The notes beneath the pieces were generated by a model, which saw nothing but the letters and a program-made list of their open reading frames with translations, ran no database searches and had not been told where the DNA came from. Shown in pieces: positions 50,015 to 58,996 of a stretch of DNA of 64,000 nucleotides. Source of the stretch: Actinoplanes sp. M2I2 (GTDB lineage: Bacteria > Actinomycetota > Actinomycetes > Mycobacteriales > Micromonosporaceae); assembly GCF_023544445.1 (NCBI RefSeq), contig NZ_JALPVJ010000001.1, forward strand, positions 248,001 to 312,000, in the 5' to 3' direction. The first letter of the stretch is position 1, and every line of letters begins with the position of its first letter. A program made the position numbers and the translations under genes.

Positions 50015-50793
50015 AGTCCGAGCTGGTGCGGTTCGAGGACTGGACGGACCCGGTGCGGGCGGTCGAGCGGGAGGTTGTCTCGCTCACCGACGGCGCCCGG
50101 GGCGATCGGCCGCCGCTGCTGTTCGTGCCCGGTCTGGGCCATGGCGCGTGGGCGTTCGCGGAGCACTGGCTGCCGCGGGCCGCCGAGCGGGGCTTCGCGG
50201 CGCACGCGCTCACCCCGCGGGCGGGCGGCGACCTGCGGGCCCAGGTGCACGACGTCGTCCAGGTGGCGGCGTCGCTGCCCCGTCAGGCGGTGCTGGTCGG
50301 CCACGGCACCGGTGCGCTCGTGGTCGCGTACGCGATGGGTCGCTATCCGGCCCGGGCCGGTGTGCTGGCCGCCCCTGTGCTGGACGGCTGGCCGACGCTG
50401 TGGGCCGCGTTGCGCGCGAACCCGTTCGGCACGCTGCCGGCGCTGTTCGGCGGACGGCTGAGGATGAGCCGCGAGCAACTGTTCGGTCCGGCGATGCCCG
50501 CCGAGCAGGCCCGGCCGATCCTCGACCGGGTGGCCGCGAAGCCCGGCCGTGAGCTGGTCACCCACGGGCCGGTGCCGCGCCCGGCGGGTGATCCGCCGGT
50601 GCTCGTGGCCGGCAGCCCCGACGACCGCGTCGTACCGCGCGCGTCGCTCGACCGCACCGCGACCCGGTACGGCGGCGCGCCGCTGCTCTTCCCCGGCATG
50701 GGCCACGACCTGATGCTGGACGTGACGTGGTCGGAGCCGATCGAGGCCGTCCTCGACTGGCTCGACAAGGAACTGCCCTCAGCGGGACAGTGA
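50011..50793 (+). CDS. Alpha/beta-hydrolase-fold protein lacking the Ser nucleophile
   Basis: 260 residues. The fold is clear: oxyanion segment LFVPGLGHGAW, the nucleophile elbow region, an acid loop (VAGSPDDRVVP) and a late His (FPGMGHDLMLD). The elbow reads VGHGTGA where an active enzyme has GHSxG, so the nucleophile position is Gly. It may be non-catalytic or use another residue. The GTG at 50011 is used. It is probably co-transcribed with the monooxygenase and convergent with otsA 3 bp away. Confidence 0.8.
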   Translation: MKSELVRFEDWTDPVRAVEREVVSLTDGARGDRPPLLFVPGLGHGAWAFAEHWLPRAAERGFAAHALTPRAGGDLRAQVHDVVQVAASLPRQAVLVGHGTGALVVAYAMGRYPARAGVLAAPVLDGWPTLWAALRANPFGTLPALFGGRLRMSREQLFGPAMPAEQARPILDRVAAKPGRELVTHGPVPRPAGDPPVLVAGSPDDRVVPRASLDRTATRYGGAPLLFPGMGHDLMLDVTWSEPIEAVLDWLDKELPSAGQ

Positions 50794-50796
50794 GCC

Positions 50797-52197
50797 TCAG
50801 CGGGACAGGGAGCGGGCCGGTTCGAGCTCGGTGAGGTAGGCGCGGGCCCACGCGTGGATGTCGTGGGTGGTCAGGTAGGAGCGCATGGCGCTCATCCGGG
50901 TCGCCAGGTCGCCCGGCGTGGCCGCCAGGGCCTGCAGCAGCGTCTCCTTGAGGCCGTCGACGTCGTGCGGGTTGACCAGGAAGGCGTCCCCCAGCTCGGC
51001 CGCGGCGCCGGCGAACTCGCTGAGCACCAGGGCGCCGGTGTCGTCGCGCCGGGCCGCCACGAACTCCTTGGCGACCAGGTTCATCCCGTCGCGCAGCGGC
51101 GTCACCACCATGACATCGGCGGCCTGGTAGAGCGCGGCGAGGTCGGCCCGGTCGAACGGCTGGTTGAGGTAGTGGATCGCGGGCTGGCCGACCCGCCCGT
51201 ACTCGCCGTTGATCCGGCCCACCTCGCGCTCGATGCGGTCGCGCAGCCCGCGGTAGTTCTCCACCCGTTCCCGGCTCGGCACGGCCACCTGCACCATCAC
51301 CGCGTCGCGGACCTTGACCTTGCCGTCGCGCAGCAGCTCCGAGTAGGCCGTCAGGCGGTGCTCGATGCCCTTGGTGTAGTCGAGCCGGTCGACGCTGAGC
51401 AGCACCCGCTTGTGCGAGCCGAGGTCCTGCCGCAGCTGTCGCGCCTGGTTGAGCACGTAGGGCCGGGCCGAGAGCGACCGCATCTCGGCCACGTCGATCG
51501 ACACCGGGAAGGCGCCGGTGCGCACCACGCGGTCCTCCAGGATGATCGCGTCGTCGGCTCCGCGGGCGCCGAGCAGCTTGGCCGCGAGCTGGGCGACGTT
51601 GTGCGCCGCCTGCGGCCGCTGGAAGCCGACCAGGTCGGCGCCGAGCATGCCGCGCAGCAGTTCGAGGCGGCGGGGGAGTTGCATGAACAGCTCGGGTGGC
51701 GGGAACGGCACGTGCAGGAAGAAGCCGATCAGCACGTCGGGCCGCAGTTCCCGGAGCAGCTGGGGGACCAGCTGCAGGTGGTAGTCCTGCACCCAGACGG
51801 TGGCGCCGCGCTCGGCCACCTCGGCGGTCGCCTCGGCGAAGCGCCGGTTGACCGCGCGGTACGTCTCCCACCAGCCGCGGTCGAAGACCGGCTGCTCGAC
51901 CGCGTCGTGATAGAGCGGCCACAGTGTCGAGTTGGCGAAGCCCTCGTAGTAACCACGCAGCTCTTCCTCGCCCAGCGGGATCGGGCACAGCCGCAGGGGG
52001 CCGATGTCGGGCAGCGGCCGGGCGTCGCCGATCGACCCGCCCCAGCCGACCCAGGTCGCCGGGGTCTGCTGGAGGATCGCGCGCAGGGCGCCGGCCAGGC
52101 CGCCGGGACTTCGGCGCCATTCGCACGCTCCGTCGGGGGCGACGTTGTCATCGAGCGGAAGGCGGTTGGCGACGACGACCAGCGAGCTCTGGCGCAT
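50797..52197 (-). CDS. otsA: Trehalose-6-phosphate synthase
   Basis: GT20 enzyme forming trehalose-6-phosphate from an NDP-glucose and glucose-6-phosphate. 466 residues. Key segments are [60 protein letters not shown] and [18 protein letters not shown]. The ATG at 52197 follows a TAACCT -10 by 6 nt; a GTG one codon earlier is possible. The phosphatase partner (otsB) is not adjacent in the window. Confidence 0.93.
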   Translation of the reverse strand: MRQSSLVVVANRLPLDDNVAPDGACEWRRSPGGLAGALRAILQQTPATWVGWGGSIGDARPLPDIGPLRLCPIPLGEEELRGYYEGFANSTLWPLYHDAVEQPVFDRGWWETYRAVNRRFAEATAEVAERGATVWVQDYHLQLVPQLLRELRPDVLIGFFLHVPFPPPELFMQLPRRLELLRGMLGADLVGFQRPQAAHNVAQLAAKLLGARGADDAIILEDRVVRTGAFPVSIDVAEMRSLSARPYVLNQARQLRQDLGSHKRVLLSVDRLDYTKGIEHRLTAYSELLRDGKVKVRDAVMVQVAVPSRERVENYRGLRDRIEREVGRINGEYGRVGQPAIHYLNQPFDRADLAALYQAADVMVVTPLRDGMNLVAKEFVAARRDDTGALVLSEFAGAAAELGDAFLVNPHDVDGLKETLLQALAATPGDLATRMSAMRSYLTTHDIHAWARAYLTELEPARSLSR

Positions 52198-52203
52198 CAC
52201 CGA

Positions 52204-52209
52204 AGGTTA
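52204..52209 (-). promoter_or_regulatory. -10 TAACCT for leaderless otsA
   Basis: TAACCT on the minus strand, 6 nt upstream of the ATG at 52197. Confidence 0.45.
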
Positions 52210-52277
52210 TCGGATGACTACTGCCCAGAAGACCGACGGCCATCGATTAAACACGGTTTTAATATGCGAACTTTGTG

Positions 52278-53108
52278 TCAGACGACCGCGCCGTCGTCGT
52301 AGTCGTCCTCGTCGTCGCCGGAGCGCAGCCGCCAGACCAGCATGACCGCGCCCGAGACGATCGCCGCGAAGCCGAGCAGCGTCACGTAGTCGCGCTCGAT
52401 CGGCAGCACCGTGGGGAACAGGAACAACAGGAAGCCCACGATCACGGCGAGCACGCCGATGACCGCGTATTTCGAGAAGCGGGGCAGCGGCGGCGGAGGT
52501 GGCGGGACGTAGCGCTCGTCCTCGTCGTCCTCGCCGTCGTCGGGCAGCCCGGCGCCGAAGCTGTCGAGGCCGTCGAGCAGCGACGGGTCCTGCTCGCCGG
52601 CGGGCGGCTGGTCGGTCCGGCGCCGGTTCAGCGAGACGCCGGAGAAGTCGGCCGCGTTGGACAACCCGCCCGTACGGGGCGGCTCGGGCGCCTGAACGCC
52701 CTCGGAGGCCGGCCAGGGGGCGGCGGTCGGGTCGACCGCGGTGTGGAAGCCGGCCACGATCTTGGCCCACTCGGCCTCGATGTCGACGTTGTCGCGGGGC
52801 GCGGCGGTCGGGTCGGCCGGCGGCGGGGTGGGTGGCTCACCCCCGGTGACCTTGTGCAGATGCTCGCGGGCGACCGCGAGATGGGCCCGGTCGACATAGA
52901 GCCGGTCGATCGGCCGCGCGGGCAGGGTCGTGGCCCGCAGAATAGGATTGAGATCGGCCGTGGGCTGCAGATAGGCGGCTATGCCACCGGCTGCGAGCAC
53001 GTCGAGCAGGTGCTCTCCGACGCGCGGATCCACGTCGCCCGCGACCGCGTAATCGGCCGCGTCGAGCCCGTTGTCCCGCCGCCCGCGGCGGGCACCACCC
53101 GCTGTCAC
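52278..53108 (-). CDS. Two-helix membrane protein with cytosolic N-terminal domain
   Basis: 276 residues, function unknown. The first 110 residues look like a small alpha/beta domain of the kind found in putative signal-transducing proteins (DPRVGEHLLDVLAAGGIAAY, then RLYVDRAHLAVAREHL). A Pro-rich acidic linker follows, then two helices (YAVIGVLAVIVGFLLFLFP and LGFAAIVSGAVMLVWRL) and an acidic tail. The GTG at 53108 has GAGGGAG upstream. It is divergent from the acyltransferase gene. Confidence 0.65.
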   Translation of the reverse strand: MTAGGARRGRRDNGLDAADYAVAGDVDPRVGEHLLDVLAAGGIAAYLQPTADLNPILRATTLPARPIDRLYVDRAHLAVAREHLHKVTGGEPPTPPPADPTAAPRDNVDIEAEWAKIVAGFHTAVDPTAAPWPASEGVQAPEPPRTGGLSNAADFSGVSLNRRRTDQPPAGEQDPSLLDGLDSFGAGLPDDGEDDEDERYVPPPPPPLPRFSKYAVIGVLAVIVGFLLFLFPTVLPIERDYVTLLGFAAIVSGAVMLVWRLRSGDDEDDYDDGAVV

Positions 53109-53238
53109 CCCTGCACACTCCCTCGCCGACCGTGCCTTGAATGGTGACACGACATGGACAGGTTGCGGGAGTGCGTTGTGGCGCGCCGCCCCGCTTCGTA
53201 CGCTTCCAAGACGCCCCGGCCGCCCAGGGAAGGACATC

Positions 53239-53979
53239 GTGTTCTACTGGCTGCTCAAGTATGTGGCCCTCGGGCCCCTGCTCAAGCTTCTCTTCCGTCC
53301 CCATGTGCACGGCTTGTCCCACCTGCCCCGGAGCGGGCCGGTGATCCTGGCTTGCAACCACCTGTCGTTCTCCGACTCGATCTTCACACCCCTGGTTGTG
53401 GACCGCCGAGTGACCTTCGTCGCCAAAGCCGAGTACTTCACCGGCAAGGGTCTCAAAGGCTGGCTCATGCGTCAGTTCTTCAGCGGCACCGGGACCATCC
53501 CGGTGGACCGTTCGGGTGGCAAGGCGGCCCAGGCGGCCCTCGACACGCTGCTGCGGGTGCTGCGCGAGGGTGGCGTGGCGGGCATCTATCCCGAGGGCAC
53601 GCGCTCGCCCGACGGCCGGCTCTACCGGGGCAAGACCGGTGTGGCCCGCCTGGTGCTCGAGAGCGGCGCCCTGGTCGTGCCGGTCGCCCTGCTCAACACC
53701 GACGAGATCCAGCCCACCGGCAGCCTGATCCCCAAGGTCAAGCGAGTGCGCCTGAGGTTCGGCACCCCGCTCGACTTCTCCCGCTACGCCCACGCCAAGG
53801 GCGACCGCTTCATCGAGCGAGCCATCACCGACGAGATCATGTTCGAGCTCATGGCGATGTCCGGCCGCGAGTACGTGGACGTCTACGCCTCGAAACTGAA
53901 GACGTCCATCGAGTCGCCCGCCCCGGCCAACCACAGTCGCACTGCGCCTGCCGGTGCCGAGGCCGGCGAGAAAGGCTAG
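53239..53979 (+). CDS. PlsC-family 1-acylglycerol-3-phosphate acyltransferase
   Basis: 246 residues. The acyltransferase motifs are intact: NHLSFSDS (HxxxxD), GTIPVDRSGGKAAQ and YPEGTRSPDG. It attaches a second acyl chain in phospholipid synthesis, or acylates a related lipid such as a PIM. In place it corresponds to mycobacterial Rv2182c. The GTG at 53239 has AGGGAAGGA upstream. Confidence 0.88.
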   Translation: MFYWLLKYVALGPLLKLLFRPHVHGLSHLPRSGPVILACNHLSFSDSIFTPLVVDRRVTFVAKAEYFTGKGLKGWLMRQFFSGTGTIPVDRSGGKAAQAALDTLLRVLREGGVAGIYPEGTRSPDGRLYRGKTGVARLVLESGALVVPVALLNTDEIQPTGSLIPKVKRVRLRFGTPLDFSRYAHAKGDRFIERAITDEIMFELMAMSGREYVDVYASKLKTSIESPAPANHSRTAPAGAEAGEKG

Positions 53980-54018
53980 GCGTCCCCGGCGCGGTGCACG
54001 CCGGCGGAGCCGGGCCGG

Positions 54019-54708
54019 CTAGTTGAGCATTCCGGCTCGGCGGCGCAGGGCCGGCAGGTCGGTGACCACGATGCGGCGGCCCTCGGTGCGCAGCCAGCCG
54101 CGGCTGGCGAACGATCCGATCGCCTGGTTGACGCTCTGTCGCGACCCGCCCGCCATCTCGGCCAGCTGGCTCTGGTTGAGCTCGATCGTGATCATCGGCG
54201 CCTGGCTCTCGCCGGCCAGCCGGACGAGGGTCTTGGCCACCCGGCCGGGCAGGTCGAGGAACACGTGGTCGGTGTTCTGCTCGGTCAGCCGGCGGATCAG
54301 CGCGCCGACCGAGCGCATCACCGCGTCCAGGATCCGCGGGTTGGCGTGCACCAGGTCGATGAAGGCCGAGCGGGACAGGCTGAGCGCCTGACAGTCCTCG
54401 ATCGCCTCGGCCGAGGCGCTGCGGGCCGAGGCGTCCAGAAGGGACACCTCGCCGAGGACCTCGGGCGGGCGGGCGACGGTGAGCACGGCGCGCTCACCGG
54501 TCGGGGCGGTGCGGAAGATGGCGACGGCCCCGCGTCTCAGAATGATCAGCGATTCGCCGGGGTCGTGCTCGACGAAGATGATCTGTCCTTTGCGGTACGT
54601 GCGCGGTACGGCGAGACCGATGACTCGTTGGCGGACGTCCGGCTCGAGACCGGCGAACATGTCCACCCCGGTCAGCGCGTCGCCATTGTCGGGCATGCGA
54701 TGGTCCAC
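54019..54708 (-). CDS. Crp/Fnr-family regulator
   Basis: 229 residues. It has an N-terminal cyclic-nucleotide-binding fold (FAGLEPDVRQRVIGLAVPRTY, then GEVSLLDASARSASAEA in the position of the cAMP-contacting loop) and a C-terminal winged helix (LNQSQLAEMAGGSRQSVNQAI). Length matches actinobacterial Crp. The GTG at 54708 has GGGGGAGGG upstream; an ATG at 54696 is an alternative. Similar to mycobacterial Crp, but another Crp/Fnr paralogue cannot be excluded. The 279 bp upstream contain no gene. Confidence 0.88.
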   Translation of the reverse strand: MDHRMPDNGDALTGVDMFAGLEPDVRQRVIGLAVPRTYRKGQIIFVEHDPGESLIILRRGAVAIFRTAPTGERAVLTVARPPEVLGEVSLLDASARSASAEAIEDCQALSLSRSAFIDLVHANPRILDAVMRSVGALIRRLTEQNTDHVFLDLPGRVAKTLVRLAGESQAPMITIELNQSQLAEMAGGSRQSVNQAIGSFASRGWLRTEGRRIVVTDLPALRRRAGMLN

Positions 54709-54975
54709 GGCGTCATCCCTCCCCCGGTGGGAGCCGCAGCGGCGAGTGAACCACGTCGGCCCCTCGACGCGAACGATCACTCTTAGCACACAGCAACCCG
54801 CCGGCGCCATTTCTGCGCACCTGCACCGCGAGCGCCTCATAGGATCATTCCGTGCGTGTCGCTATCTGTAAACCTCTGAATGCTTTGGGTGAGCACCGGG
54901 TCGGGGGACAGGAAGCGACCCGGGCGATTTGACGAAGACGCCCCGGTTGTCCGTCGGGCCCGTTGCGGGCGCCTC

Positions 54976-54981
54976 GACAAT
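54976..54981 (+). promoter_or_regulatory. -10 GACAAT for leaderless APH-like gene
   Basis: It keeps A2 and AAT of the consensus, 6 nt before the GTG at 54988. Confidence 0.4.
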
Positions 54982-54987
54982 CCCGCG

Positions 54988-55842
54988 GTGCCGGATGCCG
55001 AGCTGCTTCGATCGACGCTGCGGGACGAGTGGCATCTCTTCCCGTCCGAATTGACCGCCCTGGACGACGTCCTCCTGTCGTACGGATGGGAGGTGACCGC
55101 CGCCGGCGGCCGATACGTCGTCCGGCTGAGCGACCCCGAAAGCCGGCTCCCCGTCGAGGCCGGTCTGGCCGCCGCCGATCACCTGCGCGGCCACGACGTC
55201 CCGGCCGGCGAGCCGGTGCGGACGCTGTCCGGCGGCCTCACCGTCCAGACCGACGCCGGCACGTTCGCGGTGCTGCGCCGGGTGCCCGGCCGCCGGCTCG
55301 ACGGCGGCGACCCGGTCGACCAGCAGTGGTGGGGTGACCGGCTGGGCGCCGTGCACCGGGTGCTGCAGGGCTTCCACCACCCCGGCCTGCGCCCCTGGCA
55401 GCCGCTCGACCCCGCGGCCGGGCACCTGGACGCCGAGCCGTGGCTGCGCGACGCCGTCACCGAGGCGTCGGCCGCGGCCACCCGCCTGACGGTCACCGAC
55501 CGGCTGACGTACGGGGTGCTGCACGGCGACCCGGCGCCCGGCGGCTTCGTCGTCGACCCGGGCACCGGGCGGGCCGGGGTGTTCGACTGCGGGGCGAGCG
55601 GGGTGGGCCCGCTGGCCTACGACGTGGCCGCGGCCGTCGTCTACGCCGGCGGGTTGCCACGGTCGGGCGAGCTGATCGACGGCTACCTGGCGGCCGGCCC
55701 GGTCGGGGCCGACGAGCTGCACGCGGTGCTGCCGGTGCTGCTGCGCCTGCGCTGGGCCGTGCAGGCCGATCGGGCGGTCCGCCGCGGCTGGCCGGAGGGG
55801 CTGCGACGCGCCCGGGCCGCCCTGGAGTCCCCGGCCGGGTGA
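54988..55842 (+). CDS. Aminoglycoside-phosphotransferase-fold protein, atypical active site
   Basis: 284 residues. The C-lobe has the Brenner-type LHGDPAPGGF and VFDCGASGVGPLAYDVA segments of APH/choline kinase-like enzymes. The catalytic Asp of HGD and the later metal Asp (FD.G) are present. The Asn normally found in HGDxxxxN is Gly. It may be a kinase of unknown substrate or a pseudokinase. The GTG at 54988 is chosen by the -10 spacing; longer frames start at 54880. It is 21 bp from the RNase AS gene. Confidence 0.65.
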   Translation: MPDAELLRSTLRDEWHLFPSELTALDDVLLSYGWEVTAAGGRYVVRLSDPESRLPVEAGLAAADHLRGHDVPAGEPVRTLSGGLTVQTDAGTFAVLRRVPGRRLDGGDPVDQQWWGDRLGAVHRVLQGFHHPGLRPWQPLDPAAGHLDAEPWLRDAVTEASAAATRLTVTDRLTYGVLHGDPAPGGFVVDPGTGRAGVFDCGASGVGPLAYDVAAAVVYAGGLPRSGELIDGYLAAGPVGADELHAVLPVLLRLRWAVQADRAVRRGWPEGLRRARAALESPAG

Positions 55843-55863
55843 CGATGGCGGAGGATGGGCCCG

Positions 55864-56352
55864 GTGGTTTACCGATATTTCTATGACTGCGAGTTCATCG
55901 AGGACGGGCGCCTGGTCGACCTGGTCTCGATCGGCGTGGTCGACGAGTTCGGCCGTGAGTTCTACGCGGTCAGCACCGAGTTCGACGACAGCCGCGCGAT
56001 CCCCTGGGTGCGCCGCAACGTGCTCGACAAGCTGCCGTCGCCGGCCGACCCGGCGTGGCGCTCGCGCGAGCGCATCCGCGACGACCTCTACGCGTTCCTG
56101 AAGGAGCCGGTGGCCGGTCGCGACGAGCAGATCGAGCTGTGGGCCTGGTTCGCCGCCTACGACCACGTGGCGCTGGCCCAGCTGTGGGGTGCGATGCCGG
56201 CCCTGCCCCGCGACATCCCGCGCTTCACCAAGGATCTGCGCCAGCTCTGGGACGACAAGGGCCGGCCGACGCTGCCGACCATGGCCGGCCGGCACGACGC
56301 GCTGGTCGACGCCCGGCACAATCTGGCCCGGTGGCGGGCCATGGGCGGCTGA
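55864..56352 (+). CDS. RNase AS-type 3'-5' exoribonuclease
   Basis: 162 residues. It corresponds to mycobacterial Rv2179c, a polyadenylate-specific 3'-5' exoribonuclease of the DEDDh class. Catalytic residues are in FYDCEFIEDGRL (Asp, Glu), WAWFAAYDHVALAQ (Asp) and HDALVDARHNL (His, Asp). The GTG at 55864 has GGAGG 9 nt upstream; an ATG at 55855 would be too close to that site. Confidence 0.88.
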   Translation: MVYRYFYDCEFIEDGRLVDLVSIGVVDEFGREFYAVSTEFDDSRAIPWVRRNVLDKLPSPADPAWRSRERIRDDLYAFLKEPVAGRDEQIELWAWFAAYDHVALAQLWGAMPALPRDIPRFTKDLRQLWDDKGRPTLPTMAGRHDALVDARHNLARWRAMGG

Positions 56353-56438
56353 CCACCGCGGGCGTGGCCCGGCTGAACGCTGTTTGACCTCCTCGTACGC
56401 GGGAACCGCAAGGACGAACCCACGAGGAGAGGACTGAC

Positions 56439-56936
56439 ATGGCCGACACCGATCAGGAACGCCGCGACAAGGTCAAGCAGATGGTCAAGGACGCCCGGAT
56501 CAGCATGCTGACCACCATGACGGCGGACGGCAAGCACGTGAGCCGGCCGATGGCCCTGCAGGAGGTCGAGTTCGACGGCGACCTGTGGTTCTTCACGTAC
56601 TCCGACTCCGACCTGGTCGAGCAGATCGCCGTTCACCCTCAGGTGAATGTGTCGTTCAGCGACCAGAAGCAGAACAACTGGATCTCCATCGCGGGCCACG
56701 CGGAGCGCACCGACGACCCGGCCAAGGCCAAGGAGCTGTGGAACCCGGTGCTCAAGGCGTGGTTCCCGGAGGGGCTCGAGACGCCCACGCTCACTCTGGT
56801 CAAGGTGCATGCCGAGAGCGCCGAGTACTGGGAGGCGGCGCACAGCTCGAAGGTCGTCACTCTGCTGGGGTACGCCAAGGCCGCCGTGACCGGAAAGACC
56901 CCGGACGCGGGCGAGAACGAAACAGTGCGGCTTTAG
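56439..56936 (+). CDS. Pyridoxamine 5'-phosphate oxidase-like flavin-binding protein
   Basis: 165 residues with the split beta-barrel of the general-stress-protein-26 type (MLTTMTADGKHVSRPM, then LWFFTYSDSDLVEQI and NWISIAGHAERTDD). It binds FMN or F420 as cofactor; the reaction is unknown. The ATG at 56439 follows GAGGAGAGG. No clear operon partner. Confidence 0.85.
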   Translation: MADTDQERRDKVKQMVKDARISMLTTMTADGKHVSRPMALQEVEFDGDLWFFTYSDSDLVEQIAVHPQVNVSFSDQKQNNWISIAGHAERTDDPAKAKELWNPVLKAWFPEGLETPTLTLVKVHAESAEYWEAAHSSKVVTLLGYAKAAVTGKTPDAGENETVRL

Positions 56937-57080
56937 CGGGGCGGCTGCATCCGGGCGGCGGGCGGCGACTAGAGTTCGGGTCGCCCGCCCCGGGCCCGGC
57001 AACGCTGCCGACCATCTTCTCCCTGGGGCTCGACGGGCTATCTGCTTCTCGCAAACCCGATACAGGGAGGACGAGCAAAC

Positions 57081-58109
57081 ATGCGTATCGGCGTGCTCAC
57101 CGGCGGCGGCGACTGCCCCGGTCTCAACGCGGTGATCCGGGCTGTGGTGCGCAAAGGCGTCGCCGCGTACGGCCACGAGTTCGTCGGCTTCCGGGACGGC
57201 TGGAAGGGCCCCCTCGAGGGTCTGACGAAGCCGCTCGGTATCGCCGAGGTCCGCGGCATCCTGCCCCGCGGCGGCACCATCCTGGGCTCCTCGCGCACCA
57301 ACCCCTTCAAGATCGAGGGCGGCGTCGAGAAGATCAAGGCGAACCTGGCCGAGCAGGGCGTGGACGCGCTCGTGGCGATCGGCGGCGAGGACACCCTCGG
57401 CGTCGCCACCAAGCTCAACGACCTGGGCGTCAACGTGGTCGGCGTCCCCAAGACGATCGACAACGACCTGAACGCCACCGACTACACGTTCGGCTTCGAC
57501 ACCGCGGTCAACATCGCGATGGAGGCCATCGACCGGCTGCACACCACGGCCGAGTCGCACCACCGCACGCTGGTCGTCGAGGTCATGGGCCGGCACGCCG
57601 GCTGGATCGCCCTGCACGCCGGCCTGGCCGGTGGGGCCAACGTCATCCTGCTGCCCGAGCGCCCGTTCGACGTCGAGCAGGTCGCGACGTACGTGACGAA
57701 GCGCTTCCAGGTCGAGTACGCGCCCATCGTCGTGGTCTCCGAGGGCGCCCAGCCGCTCGACGGCCAGATGTCGCTGCAGAGCAAGGAGCTCGACTCGTTC
57801 GGCCACGTCCGCCTGGGCGGCATCGGCCAGTGGCTGGCCGAGCAGCTCGAGGAGAAGACCGGCAAGGAGGCCCGCACGGTCGTCCTCGGTCACATCCAGC
57901 GTGGTGGCACCCCGACGGCGTTCGACCGGGTGCTCGCGACCCGGTTCGGCCTGCAGGCCATCGACGCCGTCAACGAGGGCGACTTCGGTAAGATGATGGC
58001 GCTGCGGGGCACCGACATCGTGCGCGTGCCGCTGATCGACGGCACCGGCGAGCTCAAGACCGTTCCGCTGTCGCGGTACGAAGAGGCCGAGGTCTTCTTC
58101 GGCAGCTGA
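57081..58109 (+). CDS. pfkA: 6-phosphofructokinase with PPi-type residues
   Basis: 342 residues. GVLTGGGDCPGLNAVIRA, GRHAGWIALHAGLAGG and LGHIQRGGTPTAFDR place it in the PfkA family. At the phosphoryl-donor site it has GGEDTLG (Asp where ATP-dependent enzymes have Gly, E. coli position 104) and PKTIDND (Lys at position 124). Asp104 plus Lys124 is the pattern of PPi-dependent enzymes such as that of Amycolatopsis. The reaction may thus be reversible and use PPi. The ATG at 57081 has GGGAGGA upstream. Confidence 0.9.
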   Translation: MRIGVLTGGGDCPGLNAVIRAVVRKGVAAYGHEFVGFRDGWKGPLEGLTKPLGIAEVRGILPRGGTILGSSRTNPFKIEGGVEKIKANLAEQGVDALVAIGGEDTLGVATKLNDLGVNVVGVPKTIDNDLNATDYTFGFDTAVNIAMEAIDRLHTTAESHHRTLVVEVMGRHAGWIALHAGLAGGANVILLPERPFDVEQVATYVTKRFQVEYAPIVVVSEGAQPLDGQMSLQSKELDSFGHVRLGGIGQWLAEQLEEKTGKEARTVVLGHIQRGGTPTAFDRVLATRFGLQAIDAVNEGDFGKMMALRGTDIVRVPLIDGTGELKTVPLSRYEEAEVFFGS

Positions 58110-58127
58110 TCTGCCGGCAAGCGTGAG

Positions 58128-58157
58128 GTAAGGGGCGGCCAAGTGGCCGCCCCTTAC
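58128..58157 (+). terminator. Terminator after pfkA
   Basis: 13-bp perfect stem (58128-58140 with 58145-58157) and a 4-nt loop, 18 nt after the pfkA stop and just before the proC ribosome binding site. Confidence 0.9.
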
Positions 58158-58175
58158 TCATCGAAGAGGGTGACG

Positions 58176-58988
58176 ATGACGAAGCACAGTGTCGCGGTGA
58201 TCGGCGCGGGCCGGCTCGGCGAGCTGGTCCTGGCCGGGCTGCTGCGCTCGGGCCGGCCGGTCGAGCAGGTGCTGGCCACCGCCCGGCGGCCCGAGCGCGC
58301 CGCGGAGCTGGCCGAGCGTTACGGCATCCGCCCGGTCTCCAACGAGGCCGCCGTGCTCGAGGCCGACGTGCTGGTCATCGGGGTCAAGCCGCAGGACGCG
58401 GGCAAGCTGCTCGAGGACCTGGGCCCGCGGGTGCCCGCCGACAAGCTGGTCGTGTCGCTCTGCGCGGGCCTGCCGACCAGCTTCTTCGCCGAGCGGCTGC
58501 CGGCCGGGCTCCCGGTCGTCCGGGTCATGACCAATACGCCGGCCCTGGTCGACCAGGCGATGTCGGTGCTCTCGGGCGGCGCGCACGCGACCGAGGAGCA
58601 TCTGGCGACGGCCGAGGCGATCTTCCGGCCGATCGGCCGGACCCTGCGCGTCCCGGAGTACCAGCAGGACGCGGTCACCGCGCTCTCCGGCTCCGGCCCG
58701 GCCTACCTCTACCTGGTGGTCGAGGCGATGATCGAGGCCGGGGTGCTGCTCGGCCTGCCGCGCACGGTCGCCCACGACCTGGCCGTGCAGACCGCCGTCG
58801 GCTCGGCGGTCATGCTGCGCGACTCGGGGGAGCACCCGGCCGTGCTGCGCGAGTCGGTCACCTCGCCGGCCGGCACGACCGCCGCCGCTCTGCGCGCGCT
58901 CGAGGCCGGCGGCGTGCGAGCCGCCTTCTCGAGCGCGCTCGAGGCGGCCCGCGACCGGGCCCGCGAGATCGCCGACACCGCGCGCTGA
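58176..58988 (+). CDS. proC: Pyrroline-5-carboxylate reductase
   Basis: Last step of proline synthesis. 270 residues. It has an N-terminal NADPH loop (VAVIGAGRLGELVLAGLL), VIGVKPQDAGKLL, VVRVMTNTPALV and the signature ALSGSGPAYLYLVVEAM with GTTAAALRALE. The ATG at 58176 has GAGGG 6 nt upstream. Convergent with the DUF429 gene, 8 bp apart. Confidence 0.92.
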   Translation: MTKHSVAVIGAGRLGELVLAGLLRSGRPVEQVLATARRPERAAELAERYGIRPVSNEAAVLEADVLVIGVKPQDAGKLLEDLGPRVPADKLVVSLCAGLPTSFFAERLPAGLPVVRVMTNTPALVDQAMSVLSGGAHATEEHLATAEAIFRPIGRTLRVPEYQQDAVTALSGSGPAYLYLVVEAMIEAGVLLGLPRTVAHDLAVQTAVGSAVMLRDSGEHPAVLRESVTSPAGTTAAALRALEAGGVRAAFSSALEAARDRAREIADTAR

Positions 58989-58996
58989 GGCGTGCC

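Noticed and set aside
53980..54018. Terminator between the convergent acyltransferase and crp-type genes
   Set aside because: GC-rich with only short, interrupted complementarity. No stable stem can be defended.
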